NCBI GenBank assembly: GCA_025449975.1
Contig: JANWIG010000011.1
Span: 62,001-126,000, forward strand
DNA length: 64,000 nucleotides
Origin: Thermoactinomycetaceae bacterium
Lineage (GTDB): Bacteria; Bacillota; Bacilli; Thermoactinomycetales; Thermoactinomycetaceae
Direction: 5' to 3'
Part shown: piece by piece, positions 1 to 8,376 of the stretch
Layout of the letters: every line of letters begins with the position of its first letter
How positions within the stretch are numbered: the first letter of the stretch is position 1
Translations under genes and position numbers: made by a program
The notes under the pieces: generated by a model
Seen by the model: only the letters and a program-made list of their open reading frames with translations
Database searches by the model: none
Told to the model about the DNA's origin: nothing

Positions 1-1929
1 GTTTTGCAAAATGTGCCTACAAACTATGATACCGATTTGTTCCATCCGATTATTCAGGCAACTTGTCAGAAACTAAATGTCGACTATGGCAAGGATTTGC
101 AAACCGATATCGCTCTCAAAGTGATTGCCGACCATATTCGCACCCTTGTGTTTGCCATTGGAGATGGAGTGTTACCATCCAATGAAGGAAGGGGTTATGT
201 TCTACGCCGCCTCTTGCGTCGAGCTGTTCGTTATGGACAAAAGTTGGGGATGAACCGTCCTTTCCTGTATGAGTTGACTGGCGTGGTTGCAGAGATCATG
301 GCGGACTATTATCCAGAACCAGCGGATAAAAGAGAATTTATTGAAAAAGTGATTTATGGTGAGGAAGAGCGCTTCTTAGAAACGTTAGCGGATGGGCTGA
401 GGATTTTAGAGGAAATCATCGAAGGAGCGAAAACGGAAGGACGGGAAGAGATTAACGGGGAAGAAGCTTTTAAGTTGTATGATACCTACGGATTCCCGAT
501 CGAACTGACCGAAGATATAGCGAAAGAACATGGACTGAAGGTAGATCAAGCAGGCTTTGCGAAAGAAATGGATTTGCAACGGGAGAGAGCGCGGGCTGCC
601 CGCCAAGAAGTGGATAGCATGAAAATTCAAGGTGGAGCTTTGGCGGACTTAACGGTTGAATCGGCGTTTTGTGGGTATCAGCAGCTCCAATTGGAGACCG
701 TGGTCAATGCCTTAATCTTTGAGGATCAGTTGGTCGATCTGTTGACCTCTGGTAGTAAAGGATTGGTTGTTTTACAGGAGACTCCTTTCTATGCGGAAAG
801 TGGTGGTCAAGTAGCGGATCGCGGCTGGATTCAGACGAAAAATGCAAAATTGCGCGTAGAAGATGTGCAGAAGGGCCCGCGCGGCGAACATGTTCATCAT
901 GTCGTTGTGGAACAGGGAGTGATCCGTGTCGGTGAGAGAGTAACGGCCAGCATCGATCAAGATTTACGGCGCCAAATCGTTAAAAATCATACCGCTACTC
1001 ACCTTTTGCATAAAGCGTTAAAAGAAGTGCTCGGACTGCATGTAAATCAAGCCGGGTCTCTGGTTGCTCCTGATCGTTTGCGTTTTGACTTTACCCATAT
1101 TCATGCGATGAGCAAGGAAGAAATCGCCGAAGTGGAAAGACGAGTCAATGAGCAAGTGTGGAAAAACATACCGGTCGAAATCATGGAAAAATCATTGGAA
1201 GAAGCCAAAGCAATGGGAGCGATGGCGCTATTTGGGGAAAAATATGGAGCCATCGTTCGAGTGGTACGTGTCGGAGACTATAGCCTCGAACTCTGTGGAG
1301 GAACCCATGTGAACAATACCGGAGAAATTGGCTTATTTAAATTGGTGGCGGAATCAGGAATCGGTTCGGGGATTAGACGGATTGAAGCAGTGACTGGAAA
1401 GCAAGCCTTCGAATATCTAGAAAAGCAAGTCCGTATATTAAATCAAACGGCACAATCGCTAAAATCTTCACCGCTCGATGTTTTTGATCGGGTTGTACAA
1501 CTGCAACAGAAAGTAAAAGAACTGATGAAGGAGAATGAATCTCTCCAATCGAAAGTCAATCAGCACATCTCCTCGAAATTGCAAGATCAAGTGAAAGAGA
1601 TTGCGGGAATTCCTGTGTTGGTTGCACAGGTAGAGGCAAGTGATATGAATCGTTTGCGGAAAATGATGGATGATTTGCGTACAAAAGTAGATGGAATTAT
1701 TGTTCTTGGTTCTGCATCACAGGAGAAAGTATTTTTGCTCGCTTCTGTTTCTCCAAAATATGTTGGGGAAGGGTTTCATGCGGGTAAATTAATAAAAGAA
1801 GTAGCTGCTCGATGTGGTGGCGGTGGCGGCGGCCGTCCAGATCTAGCCCAAGCGGGTGGAAAAGAGCCAAAGAAATTGCCACAAGCCTTACAAGCAGTCA
1901 CGGAATGGATACAAAAGATGGTAAAATAA
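1..1929 (+). CDS. alaS: Alanyl-tRNA synthetase, C-terminal part (5' end outside window)
   Basis: The frame is open from base 1, so the gene starts upstream; about 643 of roughly 880 residues are present. AlaRS charges tRNA-Ala and edits Ser- and Gly-tRNA-Ala. Visible are the end of the catalytic/tRNA-recognition region (EGRGYVLRRLLRRAVR), the editing-domain zinc site HTATH near base 988 with the partner CGGTH near base 1290, and the glycine-rich C-Ala motif CGGGGGGRPDLAQAGG at the end. The downstream order alaS-ireB-ruvX-DUF1292 is the conserved Bacilli arrangement. No leader or T-box can be judged because the start is missing. Identity is secure. Confidence 0.97.
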   Translation, partial: VLQNVPTNYDTDLFHPIIQATCQKLNVDYGKDLQTDIALKVIADHIRTLVFAIGDGVLPSNEGRGYVLRRLLRRAVRYGQKLGMNRPFLYELTGVVAEIMADYYPEPADKREFIEKVIYGEEERFLETLADGLRILEEIIEGAKTEGREEINGEEAFKLYDTYGFPIELTEDIAKEHGLKVDQAGFAKEMDLQRERARAARQEVDSMKIQGGALADLTVESAFCGYQQLQLETVVNALIFEDQLVDLLTSGSKGLVVLQETPFYAESGGQVADRGWIQTKNAKLRVEDVQKGPRGEHVHHVVVEQGVIRVGERVTASIDQDLRRQIVKNHTATHLLHKALKEVLGLHVNQAGSLVAPDRLRFDFTHIHAMSKEEIAEVERRVNEQVWKNIPVEIMEKSLEEAKAMGAMALFGEKYGAIVRVVRVGDYSLELCGGTHVNNTGEIGLFKLVAESGIGSGIRRIEAVTGKQAFEYLEKQVRILNQTAQSLKSSPLDVFDRVVQLQQKVKELMKENESLQSKVNQHISSKLQDQVKEIAGIPVLVAQVEASDMNRLRKMMDDLRTKVDGIIVLGSASQEKVFLLASVSPKYVGEGFHAGKLIKEVAARCGGGGGGRPDLAQAGGKEPKKLPQALQAVTEWIQKMVK

Positions 1930-2065
1930 ATATGATTGTATTGTCTGCATGGGTCAAGCTTCGCGATCGATCCGCATTCGTTACTGAATGGAACGATTTT
2001 AAGTATAGCCGTTTTCGCCGATCTTATTTTAGATTGTCGTCCATGAAGAGAGGAGATGAAAAAGC

Positions 2066-2323
2066 ATGGATGATAAAACGGTAAAGTTTAACTTTCGTGG
2101 TGAGACAGCAACAAGTCCTAGAGAAGTACTTTTCCATGTTTATAGTGCTTTAGGGGAAAAGGGATATGATCCCATTAGTCAAATTGTCGGATATTTGATT
2201 TCAGGTGATCCTGCGTATATTCCTCGTCATAATAATGCTCGGACATTGATTCGGAAAATCGAACGAGATGAATTAATTGAAGAACTTGTGAAATCCTATT
2301 TAGAAAGGGAACAAAAAGAGTGA
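2066..2323 (+). CDS. ireB: IreB family regulatory phosphoprotein (UPF0297, YrzL)
   Basis: An 85-residue cytosolic protein matching the IreB/YrzL family over its whole length, with the typical opening [10 protein letters not shown] and core [25 protein letters not shown]. In Enterococcus the homologue is phosphorylated by the PASTA kinase IreK on threonines and modulates cephalosporin tolerance; TV and TS sites near the N-terminus here are compatible, but phosphorylation is inferred. A clean ribosome site (AGAGGAG) precedes the ATG. It sits between alaS and ruvX and overlaps ruvX by 4 bases, so the two are probably translationally coupled. Confidence 0.93.
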   Translation: MDDKTVKFNFRGETATSPREVLFHVYSALGEKGYDPISQIVGYLISGDPAYIPRHNNARTLIRKIERDELIEELVKSYLEREQKE

Positions 2324-2763
2324 TTTCAAACGTTAAAGGTCAAGGAAAGAGGATCATGGGTCTTGATCTAGGTAGCAAACGAATCGGAGTTGCAGTAAGT
2401 GATGAGTTGGGGTGGACTGCGCAAGGAGTTACCGTAATTAAACGTGACCAATCATCTAGCTGGCTAAGCCAGCTAGATGATTTAATGGATCAGTATCAAG
2501 TCGCTAAATTGGTTGTCGGTTTGCCGCGGAATATGGATGGAAGCATTGGTGCGCGTGGAATCGATTGTCAAGAAATAGCAGAGGAGTTAAAAAGAAGATA
2601 TCAATTACCTGTTGAGTTATGGGATGAACGCTTATCGACGACCGCAGTGGAGAGAACGTTAATAGCGGCAGATGTCAGTCGAAAAAAACGGAAGACAGTC
2701 ATCGATCAAATGGCAGCATCATGGATTCTTCAGGGATACTTGGATGCTCAAGGAGGAAAATAA
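2320..2763 (+). CDS. ruvX: Putative pre-16S rRNA nuclease / Holliday junction resolvase-like (YqgF, YrrK)
   Basis: A 147-residue RNase H-fold protein. The family processes the 5' end of 16S rRNA. Motifs seen: [15 protein letters not shown] (first catalytic Asp), the central [15 protein letters not shown] strand, and [11 protein letters not shown] near residue 105. The GTG start at 2320 overlaps the ireB stop (GTGA) and has an upstream AAGGGA site; an in-frame ATG at 2356 right before the first beta strand is an alternative. Next gene begins 1-4 bases after the stop, consistent with one operon. Confidence 0.93.
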   Translation: MISNVKGQGKRIMGLDLGSKRIGVAVSDELGWTAQGVTVIKRDQSSSWLSQLDDLMDQYQVAKLVVGLPRNMDGSIGARGIDCQEIAEELKRRYQLPVELWDERLSTTAVERTLIAADVSRKKRKTVIDQMAASWILQGYLDAQGGK

Positions 2764-2764
2764 T

Positions 2765-3064
2765 TTGGTGAAAGGAAATCAGCAAAAGCCAGAGCTTGTC
2801 GAGTATATTGAATTGGATACCGCGGACGGCGGCAAAGAGAAATTTCAAGTCGTCGGTTATTTTGACTTAGAAGAAACAGGGAAAAAATATGTTCTTCTCA
2901 CACATGAAGATGCCATCCATGATGAGGAGGATGAGCAAGATATTTTTGCTTATCGCTATTATGAATCCGGGGATGAAATCACTTTAGAAGAAATTGATAG
3001 TGAAAAAGAATGGGATCTAGTTGAAGAGACCTTAGAGACGTTGATTGAAGAAGAGCTTATTTAA
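2765..3064 (+). CDS. yrzB: DUF1292 family protein (YrzB-like)
   Basis: A very acidic 99-residue protein of the DUF1292/YrzB family, with the typical ELDTADGGKEKFQVVGYFDLEETGKKYVLL beta-rich segment and an acidic C-terminus. Function is unknown. The perfect AGGAGG at 2751-2756 lies 8 bases before TTG 2765 and 11 before GTG 2768, so one of these non-ATG codons is the start; a longer frame reading back into ruvX is unlikely. Position after ruvX matches other Bacilli, where yrzB closes the ireB-ruvX-yrzB set. Confidence 0.88.
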   Translation: MVKGNQQKPELVEYIELDTADGGKEKFQVVGYFDLEETGKKYVLLTHEDAIHDEEDEQDIFAYRYYESGDEITLEEIDSEKEWDLVEETLETLIEEELI

Positions 3065-3078
3065 TCTTGGTGATTCAA

Positions 3079-3363
3079 ATGGAAGAACAGATGAGATTTG
3101 ATATACGAGAAGTAGATATATTACAGAAGCAAATGGGACAGGCTCCGTTTTTCCTACACGATCAGCAGGCTTATCAGATTTTGCAAGAAATCGAAGTGGA
3201 TGGGAAACATTATGCGATTATGCAAAAAAAAGATGACCATCCCGATGATGCTTATTTATTCCGCATTGAAGAGGCATCCCCTTTGGAAATAGAGGATGAA
3301 AGCGAGTGGGAGCGTGTAGCTGACGCTCTAGATGAAGTATGGTACCAACAAGATTACAAATAA
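3079..3363 (+). CDS. Second DUF1292-like protein
   Basis: A 94-residue acidic protein that looks like a diverged paralogue of its upstream neighbour: the segment YQILQEIEVDGKHYAIMQKKDDHPDDAYLFRI aligns with the DUF1292 core and the C-terminus is again acidic and helical. The start is taken at ATG 3079 because GGTGAT sits 4 bases before it; GTG and TTG codons at 3070 and 3067 are alternatives. It is the last gene of the alaS-ireB-ruvX run and is followed by two tandem hairpins. Function unknown. Confidence 0.75.
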   Translation: MEEQMRFDIREVDILQKQMGQAPFFLHDQQAYQILQEIEVDGKHYAIMQKKDDHPDDAYLFRIEEASPLEIEDESEWERVADALDEVWYQQDYK

Positions 3364-3379
3364 GGAGAAGAATTTGGTC

Positions 3380-3452
3380 CCGTTCGGGGCTTGCTGCGAA
3401 CGGATGACATTTTTTGGTAAAGCTTAGCACAATGGGTGTTAAGCTTTTTTTT
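3380..3452 (+). terminator. Two tandem terminator hairpins closing the alaS-DUF1292 run
   Basis: Hairpin one pairs CCGTTCG (3380-3386) with CGAACGG (3397-3403) and is followed by a short T tract. Hairpin two pairs AAAGCTTAGCAC (3419-3430) with GTGTTAAGCTTT (3436-3447) and runs into eight Ts. The second hairpin abuts the right end of the mobile element at 3457. Confidence 0.85.
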
Positions 3453-3456
3453 ATCT

Positions 3457-3640
3457 TTGACACTCCCCACGGCTTCTAGCCGTGGGATTCTTGGGTCATT
3501 CGCGTTCGCAATCCGTTTCCGTTTTGAACAATGCCCAAGTTAAGGGTGTGCCATCACCCCGTCCCACATGGTTAGAATGTACCCATATGGGCGAAACGCC
3601 TGTTACCAGCGTTCTAGTTCCTTTTACCTTGAAGGGATTA
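3457..3640 (-). ncRNA. Candidate orphan omegaRNA (TnpB guide RNA scaffold)
   Basis: The minus-strand right half of the element has features expected of an IS605-family omegaRNA: several small stems (CCCATATGGG; GGGTG...CACCC; the terminal CCCACGGCT stem), then TCAA, after which the host flank (AGATAAAAAAAAGCTTAACA) would be the guide. No tnpB is in the window, so it could act only with a TnpB made elsewhere. The resemblance is by pattern recognition, not by covariance search. Confidence 0.4.
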
Positions 3641-3700
3641 CCGAGTAACGCTGTCTTTTCTCCCACGATTCAAACCGTGGGATTTCAAACGGCATGTTTT
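3457..3700 (-). mobile_element. Non-autonomous IS608-like (IS200/IS605) element, copy 1, 244 bp
   Basis: Read on the minus strand: TTAC target at 3704-3701, left end AAAACATGCCGTTTGAAA with an imperfect CCCACG/CGTGGG hairpin, and right end with a perfect CCCACGGCT-AGA-AGCCGTGGG hairpin followed by GAGTGTCAA. A TTAC 5' flank and a TCAA 3' end are the known cleavage signatures of IS608-type Y1 transposition. No tnpA or tnpB is present; the 75-codon frame inside is not a protein I recognise. About 180 bases between the ends are structured and resemble an omegaRNA scaffold. A shorter relative lies at 6256-6361. Confidence 0.8.
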
Positions 3701-3822
3701 GTAAGTTGAGGATGTATACAAAATTATCATTTTATGTACAAAAAAAATGTGTGATATGCTATATATATTCGATAAAATTGAAAAAGAATTGCTGAGGGTA
3801 AAGAACATTTGAAAGGAGTCGT

Positions 3823-4896
3823 ATGATGAAGTGGCGGGTCCTCCATGCAATTGTCTTGATATTGGCTTGGATCGGAATAACATATCTCTATATAGATTAT
3901 TCTTTGGAGACACCAAAAAGAGATAAAGAAATATATGTTTCTATTCCTAAAAACACATCGATTCACGAAATCGGGAAAATTTTAAAAGAGAATCGGATTA
4001 TCAACCAAGAGTGGTTTTTTGCATTATATATGAAATGGAAAGGATATGAAGTAAAAGCGGGGGAATATCAGATCAAGCCGGCGGAAAAACTTCCTGATAT
4101 TTTAAAAAGATTAGCAGAGGGGAAACAGGGAGGAATTAAAATTATTATTCCGCCAGGAAAAAATGTCAATAATATTATTGAAATATTAGAGAAGAACGGA
4201 TTGGATGGACAAGGGTTTGCCAAAGCACTGAAAAACCGGCAGCCCAAATATGAATTTGAAAAGCAGATTCCCAATGAGTTTCGCCGTTATTATCGTTATG
4301 AAGGCTACCTGTTTCCTGGAACCTATTTCTTTAAACCTGGAGAAAAGCCTGAGAAAATGGTAGATGAGATGCTAAAAGAGTTTGATAAATTTATCAAATT
4401 ATATCCGACTGAATTCGAAGGTAAGAGTAAGTTTCAAGGATTGCCTTTTAGCATTGATCAGATGGTGATCGTTGCTTCTCTCATTGAAAGAGAAGGACAA
4501 AATAAAGAAGAGTTAAAAAAGATTGCCGGCGTCATCTATAACCGACTCAATAAACCAAATGATCCCAACTTTAAACATCTGCGGATTGATGCCACCAATG
4601 TTTTTGCCAATGAGATGGAAGGAAATATCTATAAAACTGTATCCGAGATGAATAAAAAACTAGATAGCCCCTATAATACTTACATAATCGAGGGTTTACC
4701 TCCTGGAGCCATTGCCAACCCTTCTGCAGAAGCGATGGAAGCGGCGATTTATCCAGAGGAACATGATTATTACTACTATACCGCGAGGTTGGATGGCAGC
4801 GGATTGCATTATTTTTCGAAAACATATAAGGAGCATCAAAAGTATATCCAACAAAGTATAAAGAATGCGAATAAGAAGCGAGAAGAAAGTGATTGA
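3823..4896 (+). CDS. mltG: Endolytic transglycosylase MltG, copy 1
   Basis: A 357-residue membrane-anchored YceG/MltG protein that cleaves nascent peptidoglycan strands and helps set glycan length. One N-terminal transmembrane segment (about residues 6-26) precedes a LysM-like subdomain and the catalytic domain; the conserved E-R-E motif (E222/E224, SLIERE) holds the catalytic glutamate, followed by GVIYNRL and LRIDATNVFA. AAAGGAG lies just before two ATGs (3823/3826). It is a tandem paralogue of the next gene, with related upstream sequence. In B. subtilis the homologue yrrL also follows the ruvX region. Confidence 0.93.
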   Translation: MMKWRVLHAIVLILAWIGITYLYIDYSLETPKRDKEIYVSIPKNTSIHEIGKILKENRIINQEWFFALYMKWKGYEVKAGEYQIKPAEKLPDILKRLAEGKQGGIKIIIPPGKNVNNIIEILEKNGLDGQGFAKALKNRQPKYEFEKQIPNEFRRYYRYEGYLFPGTYFFKPGEKPEKMVDEMLKEFDKFIKLYPTEFEGKSKFQGLPFSIDQMVIVASLIEREGQNKEELKKIAGVIYNRLNKPNDPNFKHLRIDATNVFANEMEGNIYKTVSEMNKKLDSPYNTYIIEGLPPGAIANPSAEAMEAAIYPEEHDYYYYTARLDGSGLHYFSKTYKEHQKYIQQSIKNANKKREESD

Positions 4897-4939
4897 TGTT
4901 TAAAAAGAGACAATAATATAAAATATGAATATTTATTTG

Positions 4940-4978
4940 AAAGCTTAACAAATATAGGCAAATTCGTTAAGCTTTTTT
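4940..4978 (+). terminator. Terminator of mltG copy 1
   Basis: AAAGCTTAAC (4940-4949) pairs perfectly with GTTAAGCTTT (4966-4975), followed by Ts. The stem sequence closely resembles the terminator at 3419-3447, as expected if the terminator-promoter-mltG unit was duplicated. Confidence 0.85.
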
Positions 4979-5135
4979 GTTTAATTTTAGAACTTTTTAT
5001 TTTTTACTTTTGAAAACGCATACAAGATAATTATTTTATGTCTCTAAATATTGTATGATAATATATAAGGAATTTAATCAGTATCTAAAAGATGTCTAGG
5101 ATGTAGCAATGTTGGAGGAGAAAGGGAGGCATAAA

Positions 5136-6200
5136 ATGAACTGGCGGGTCCTCTACGGCATAATCTTGTTACTAGCTTGGATTGGAATAGGGTATCTTTA
5201 TATAGATTATTCTTTGGATTCCCCGAAACGTGATAAGGATATTCTCGTTACAATTCCCGAGAAGAGTTCGGCCAAAAAAGTGGGCGAGATCTTGGTAGAG
5301 AATAAAATGATCAATAAAAATTGGTTTTTCACCTATTATCTTCGTTTTAAGGGAATCGATATCAAAGCGGGAGAGTATGGATTTTCTCCTACAGAGACAT
5401 TGGATGATGTGCTGAAGAAATTATCAGAGGGAAAACAGGAAGGAATCAAAGTGATTATCCCTCCAGGAAAACATGTATTGGGGATTGCACAAATTTTGGA
5501 AGAAAAAGGGTTTGATGGACAGGGATTTTTAGAGGCATTGAAAAATCGAGAGCCGAAATATGACTTTGAAAAGCAAATTCCTGACGATGAAGACCGTTAT
5601 TATAAACTAGAAGGTTATTTGATTCCAGATACCTATTTCTTCCATAAAGATGAAAAGCCAGAAAAGATTGTTGAAGAAATGTTGGCTCCATTTGATGAGT
5701 TTATTAAAAAATATGAAGCCCAAATAAAAGAGAAAAGCATGATCCTAGATAAGCCGATTACAATTGATCAAATGGTGACCGTTGCTTCTTTGATCGAAAG
5801 AGAAGCAAGACAAAAAGAGGAGTATCGTAAAGTATCTGGAGTTATTTATAACCGCCTTAATAAACCAGACGATCCCAACTTTAAGAGATTGCGGATTGAT
5901 GCGACCAATGTATTTGCCAATGATATGGAAGGGAAGAAATATAAAAGGGTGGATCAAATGAATAGCCAACTGGATACTCCTTATAATACGTATCTCTATG
6001 AGGGCTTGCCGCCTGGTCCGATCGCCAATCCATCTCGTGAAGCAATGGAAGCCGCTATTCAGCCGGAAGAACATGATTATTACTACTACACTGCGAAATA
6101 TGATGGCTCTGGTTTGCATTACTTTGCGACCACCTATGAAGAGCATTTAAAATATATTCAACGAAGCAGGGAAAATGCCAAAGAAGGCAAAGGGATCTAA
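5136..6200 (+). CDS. mltG: Endolytic transglycosylase MltG, copy 2
   Basis: A 354-residue protein very similar to the preceding MltG along its whole length: same membrane anchor (WRVLYGIILLLAWIGIGYLYIDYS), the SLIEREARQKEEYRKVSGVIYNRL active-site region, and the YEGLPPGPIANPS ending. Catalytic glutamate and downstream LRIDATNVFA are intact, so both copies look functional. The start is the ATG at 5136, 6 bases after GGGAGG; an upstream ATG at 5109 lacks a ribosome site. It has its own promoter region and terminator, so it can be expressed separately from copy 1. Confidence 0.92.
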   Translation: MNWRVLYGIILLLAWIGIGYLYIDYSLDSPKRDKDILVTIPEKSSAKKVGEILVENKMINKNWFFTYYLRFKGIDIKAGEYGFSPTETLDDVLKKLSEGKQEGIKVIIPPGKHVLGIAQILEEKGFDGQGFLEALKNREPKYDFEKQIPDDEDRYYKLEGYLIPDTYFFHKDEKPEKIVEEMLAPFDEFIKKYEAQIKEKSMILDKPITIDQMVTVASLIEREARQKEEYRKVSGVIYNRLNKPDDPNFKRLRIDATNVFANDMEGKKYKRVDQMNSQLDTPYNTYLYEGLPPGPIANPSREAMEAAIQPEEHDYYYYTAKYDGSGLHYFATTYEEHLKYIQRSRENAKEGKGI

Positions 6201-6205
6201 AAAAA

Positions 6206-6247
6206 GAAAACATCCTCGTATAAGAAGCTGACGAGGGTGTTTTCTTT
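6206..6247 (+). terminator. Terminator of mltG copy 2
   Basis: GAAAACATCCTCG (6206-6218) pairs with CGAGGGTGTTTTC (6232-6244) with one wobble pair, then a T-rich run. The second mobile element begins 8 bases further on. Confidence 0.85.
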
Positions 6248-6255
6248 CTTTGCTT

Positions 6256-6361
6256 TTGACACTCCCCACGGCTTCAGCCGTGGGATTCTTGGGTCATTCG
6301 ATTACCGAGGCCGCCTTTCCTCCCACGATTCAAACCGTGGGCTTTCAGACGGCAAATTTTT
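6256..6361 (-). mobile_element. Non-autonomous IS608-like element, copy 2, 106 bp internal-deletion derivative
   Basis: The same ends as copy 1 are present: TTAC target (6365-6362 on the minus strand), left end AAAAATTTGCCGTCTGAAAG plus the CCCACG/CGTGGG hairpin, right end hairpin and GTGTCAA. Copy 1 and copy 2 are alike up to TTGGGTCATTCG and resume at ATTACCGAG, so copy 2 has lost the internal scaffold (about 138 bp). Only the two end hairpins remain, which makes it a MITE/PATE-type element mobilisable only in trans. Confidence 0.78.
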
Positions 6362-6606
6362 GTAAATGCGGAGCAGAAGGAACTTTGGGAGAGTATTTAA
6401 TTTCTGTAAGAAAAAACGAATTTTAAGTAGTAATATTAAATAATTCATAAGATTTGTCATTTGAATTTTTAATATATTTATAGTATCCTCTATTAGGGGA
6501 TTATTTCGATGAAAAGGGATTTATGGTAATTCCATATAGCGTAATTTGTTTCACTTGTAAAGTATATTCTCCTCTTTTCCTGTCTATGCTGACTGGAGGA
6601 GAGGTG
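6362..6606 (+). other. Intergenic leader of the PBP gene
   Basis: AT-rich DNA between the element and the PBP start. An ATG at 6523 is in frame with the PBP but has no ribosome site; the AT-rich stretch 6400-6500 may hold the promoter, which I could not define. No gene or structured RNA seen. Confidence 0.5.
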
Positions 6607-8376
6607 TTGCAAGTGAGAATACGTGGAAATATGATTTCACTTAGTCTGACCCTTGGACTCGTAGTGATGATTGGACGGTTATTTGTAATTCAAATCTCTT
6701 CACCGCATTCATTTTCTTCAATGGAGCAAGACTTGATTAAAAATGCGCAAAAAATACAACAGAGAGAAATGGTTATAGATACGGGGCGAGGTATGATTGT
6801 GGATCGGTTCGGTCAACCTTTGGTAGGTGGAGAGAACCTATCCTTACTGGTTTTTCCGCAGTCAGACCAACAAATTTCATTAAGAGAGGAAAGGTTTGCC
6901 CAATTAGCTAAATTGATTCAATTTCCTTATCACGAATTTAAACAAAAGCTAACTCAGCTTACAAAACCAACTATCATAACAAATGTAAATGGGAAGAGAC
7001 CGCTTCTTCAACCGAAAATAAAGGAGAAAATAGAAGCATTGCAGATCCCAGGCATCTTTGTAGTAAAATCGGATTATCGGAATATCGATCATCCACTTGC
7101 GATGCAGGTCATTGGTCAGGTTGGAAGAAGTTCGTCTAAGACCCATCAAAAAGATACATATAAAAAAAGCATTGGCTTAACAGGGATTGAAGCCACATTC
7201 AACTCTTTTTTGGAAGGAGAAACGAAACGAGTACTCAACTATATCACCGATGGTCGGGGAAAAGCATTGGTTGGGAAAGAGATGCATTTAAAAGAACATT
7301 CAGTGCAGCGCACTTCATCTCACGTTGTTGTAACCACCTTGGATCGAAACATTCAAGAAAGAGTTGAACAAATTTTAACTGATTTTAAGGTGGAAGAAGG
7401 TGCCATCGTCGTTCAAGAGATCAAGACGGGAAATATCGTGGCCGTTGGCAGTCGCCCGAGTACATTTATCGGAGAATCCAAACAAAATCCTTGGGATAAT
7501 CGCGCCTTGATGGAAGCGACACCAGGCTCCATATTTAAAACCGTTGTAGCAATGGCTGCTCTAGAAGAAGGACTTGTGAAAGCGGATACAGTCTTTGAAT
7601 GCGATGGTCATTTAAAGTCCTATAAACTAAAAGACCATGATCCTAAGGGGCATGGAAAAATTACCTTTGCTGAGGCTTATGCAAAATCGTGTAATATTGT
7701 ATTTGGACAAGTGGCCCAAAGATTAGGTGGGGAGAAATTAGAGAGCTATGCCAAGCGGCTTGGGCTAAATCAAAAGGTAATCTGGACAGGACCATTGGCG
7801 GACGGAGAGGAGGATTTTCGACAATTAGCAAATGAACATACCGGAATCATTTTTTCAGCGGATCACCTAAAGAAAGATGATGGGGCGGCAGTACAAACCG
7901 GAATCGGTCAAAGAGATGTAAAATTAACCCCTTTACAGGCAGCCAATATGGTGACCTCCCTTTTCCATAAAGGGAAGCCACTTCGTCCAAGAGTTGTAAC
8001 GGAGGTTCAAACCAAAGATGGCAAAGTGACGCAACGATTTACAAATCAATATTTGCCTGAAGCGAAAGCATTTAAGGCGAGTACCATTACCGAAATGCAA
8101 AAAATGATGAGAATGGTCGTGAAGAAAGGAACAGCGGTGCCACTTAAGCAGGCAAAATGGGCCTTGGCTGGAAAAACAGGCACTGCGCAGGTTGGAGAGA
8201 ATAATCAATTTTATCATAAATGGATGATTGGCTATGGACCGTTTACTCATCCTAGGTATTCTGTCGCTGTGTTAGTCCGCTCGACGGAAAAAGCGGATGA
8301 CCCCCGAGCGAGAGAGATGTTTCAATCGGTCATGGATCATATTTTTCTTTTAGAAGAAGGAAAGAGTCAGCAATAG
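6607..8376 (+). CDS. pbpI: Class B penicillin-binding protein (PbpI-like transpeptidase)
   Basis: A 589-residue D,D-transpeptidase that cross-links peptidoglycan outside the membrane. It has an N-terminal signal anchor (SLSLTLGLVVMIGRLFVI), a PBP dimerisation-type domain and a transpeptidase domain with all three motifs: SIFK (Ser308, Lys311), SCN (361-363) and KTG (523-525). GGAGGAG at 6595-6601 favours TTG 6607 or GTG 6613 over the ATG at 6523. In B. subtilis pbpI (yrrR) lies in the same region downstream of yrrL/mltG, so the symbol rests on family plus position; a general MrdA/FtsI-type paralogue is possible. Confidence 0.82.
   Translation: MQVRIRGNMISLSLTLGLVVMIGRLFVIQISSPHSFSSMEQDLIKNAQKIQQREMVIDTGRGMIVDRFGQPLVGGENLSLLVFPQSDQQISLREERFAQLAKLIQFPYHEFKQKLTQLTKPTIITNVNGKRPLLQPKIKEKIEALQIPGIFVVKSDYRNIDHPLAMQVIGQVGRSSSKTHQKDTYKKSIGLTGIEATFNSFLEGETKRVLNYITDGRGKALVGKEMHLKEHSVQRTSSHVVVTTLDRNIQERVEQILTDFKVEEGAIVVQEIKTGNIVAVGSRPSTFIGESKQNPWDNRALMEATPGSIFKTVVAMAALEEGLVKADTVFECDGHLKSYKLKDHDPKGHGKITFAEAYAKSCNIVFGQVAQRLGGEKLESYAKRLGLNQKVIWTGPLADGEEDFRQLANEHTGIIFSADHLKKDDGAAVQTGIGQRDVKLTPLQAANMVTSLFHKGKPLRPRVVTEVQTKDGKVTQRFTNQYLPEAKAFKASTITEMQKMMRMVVKKGTAVPLKQAKWALAGKTGTAQVGENNQFYHKWMIGYGPFTHPRYSVAVLVRSTEKADDPRAREMFQSVMDHIFLLEEGKSQQ

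Noticed and set aside
1812-2084. A 90-codon plus-strand frame crossing the end of alaS
   Set aside because: It overlaps alaS in another frame, has no ribosome site and an odd composition; a shadow of the glycine-rich codons of alaS.
3482-3709. A 75-codon frame within the first mobile element
   Set aside because: It runs through the structured scaffold and both end regions, has no ribosome site and no match to TnpA or TnpB.
4571-4951. A 126-codon minus-strand frame opposite mltG copy 1
   Set aside because: No similarity to known proteins and no ribosome site; the mltG coding strand is clear.
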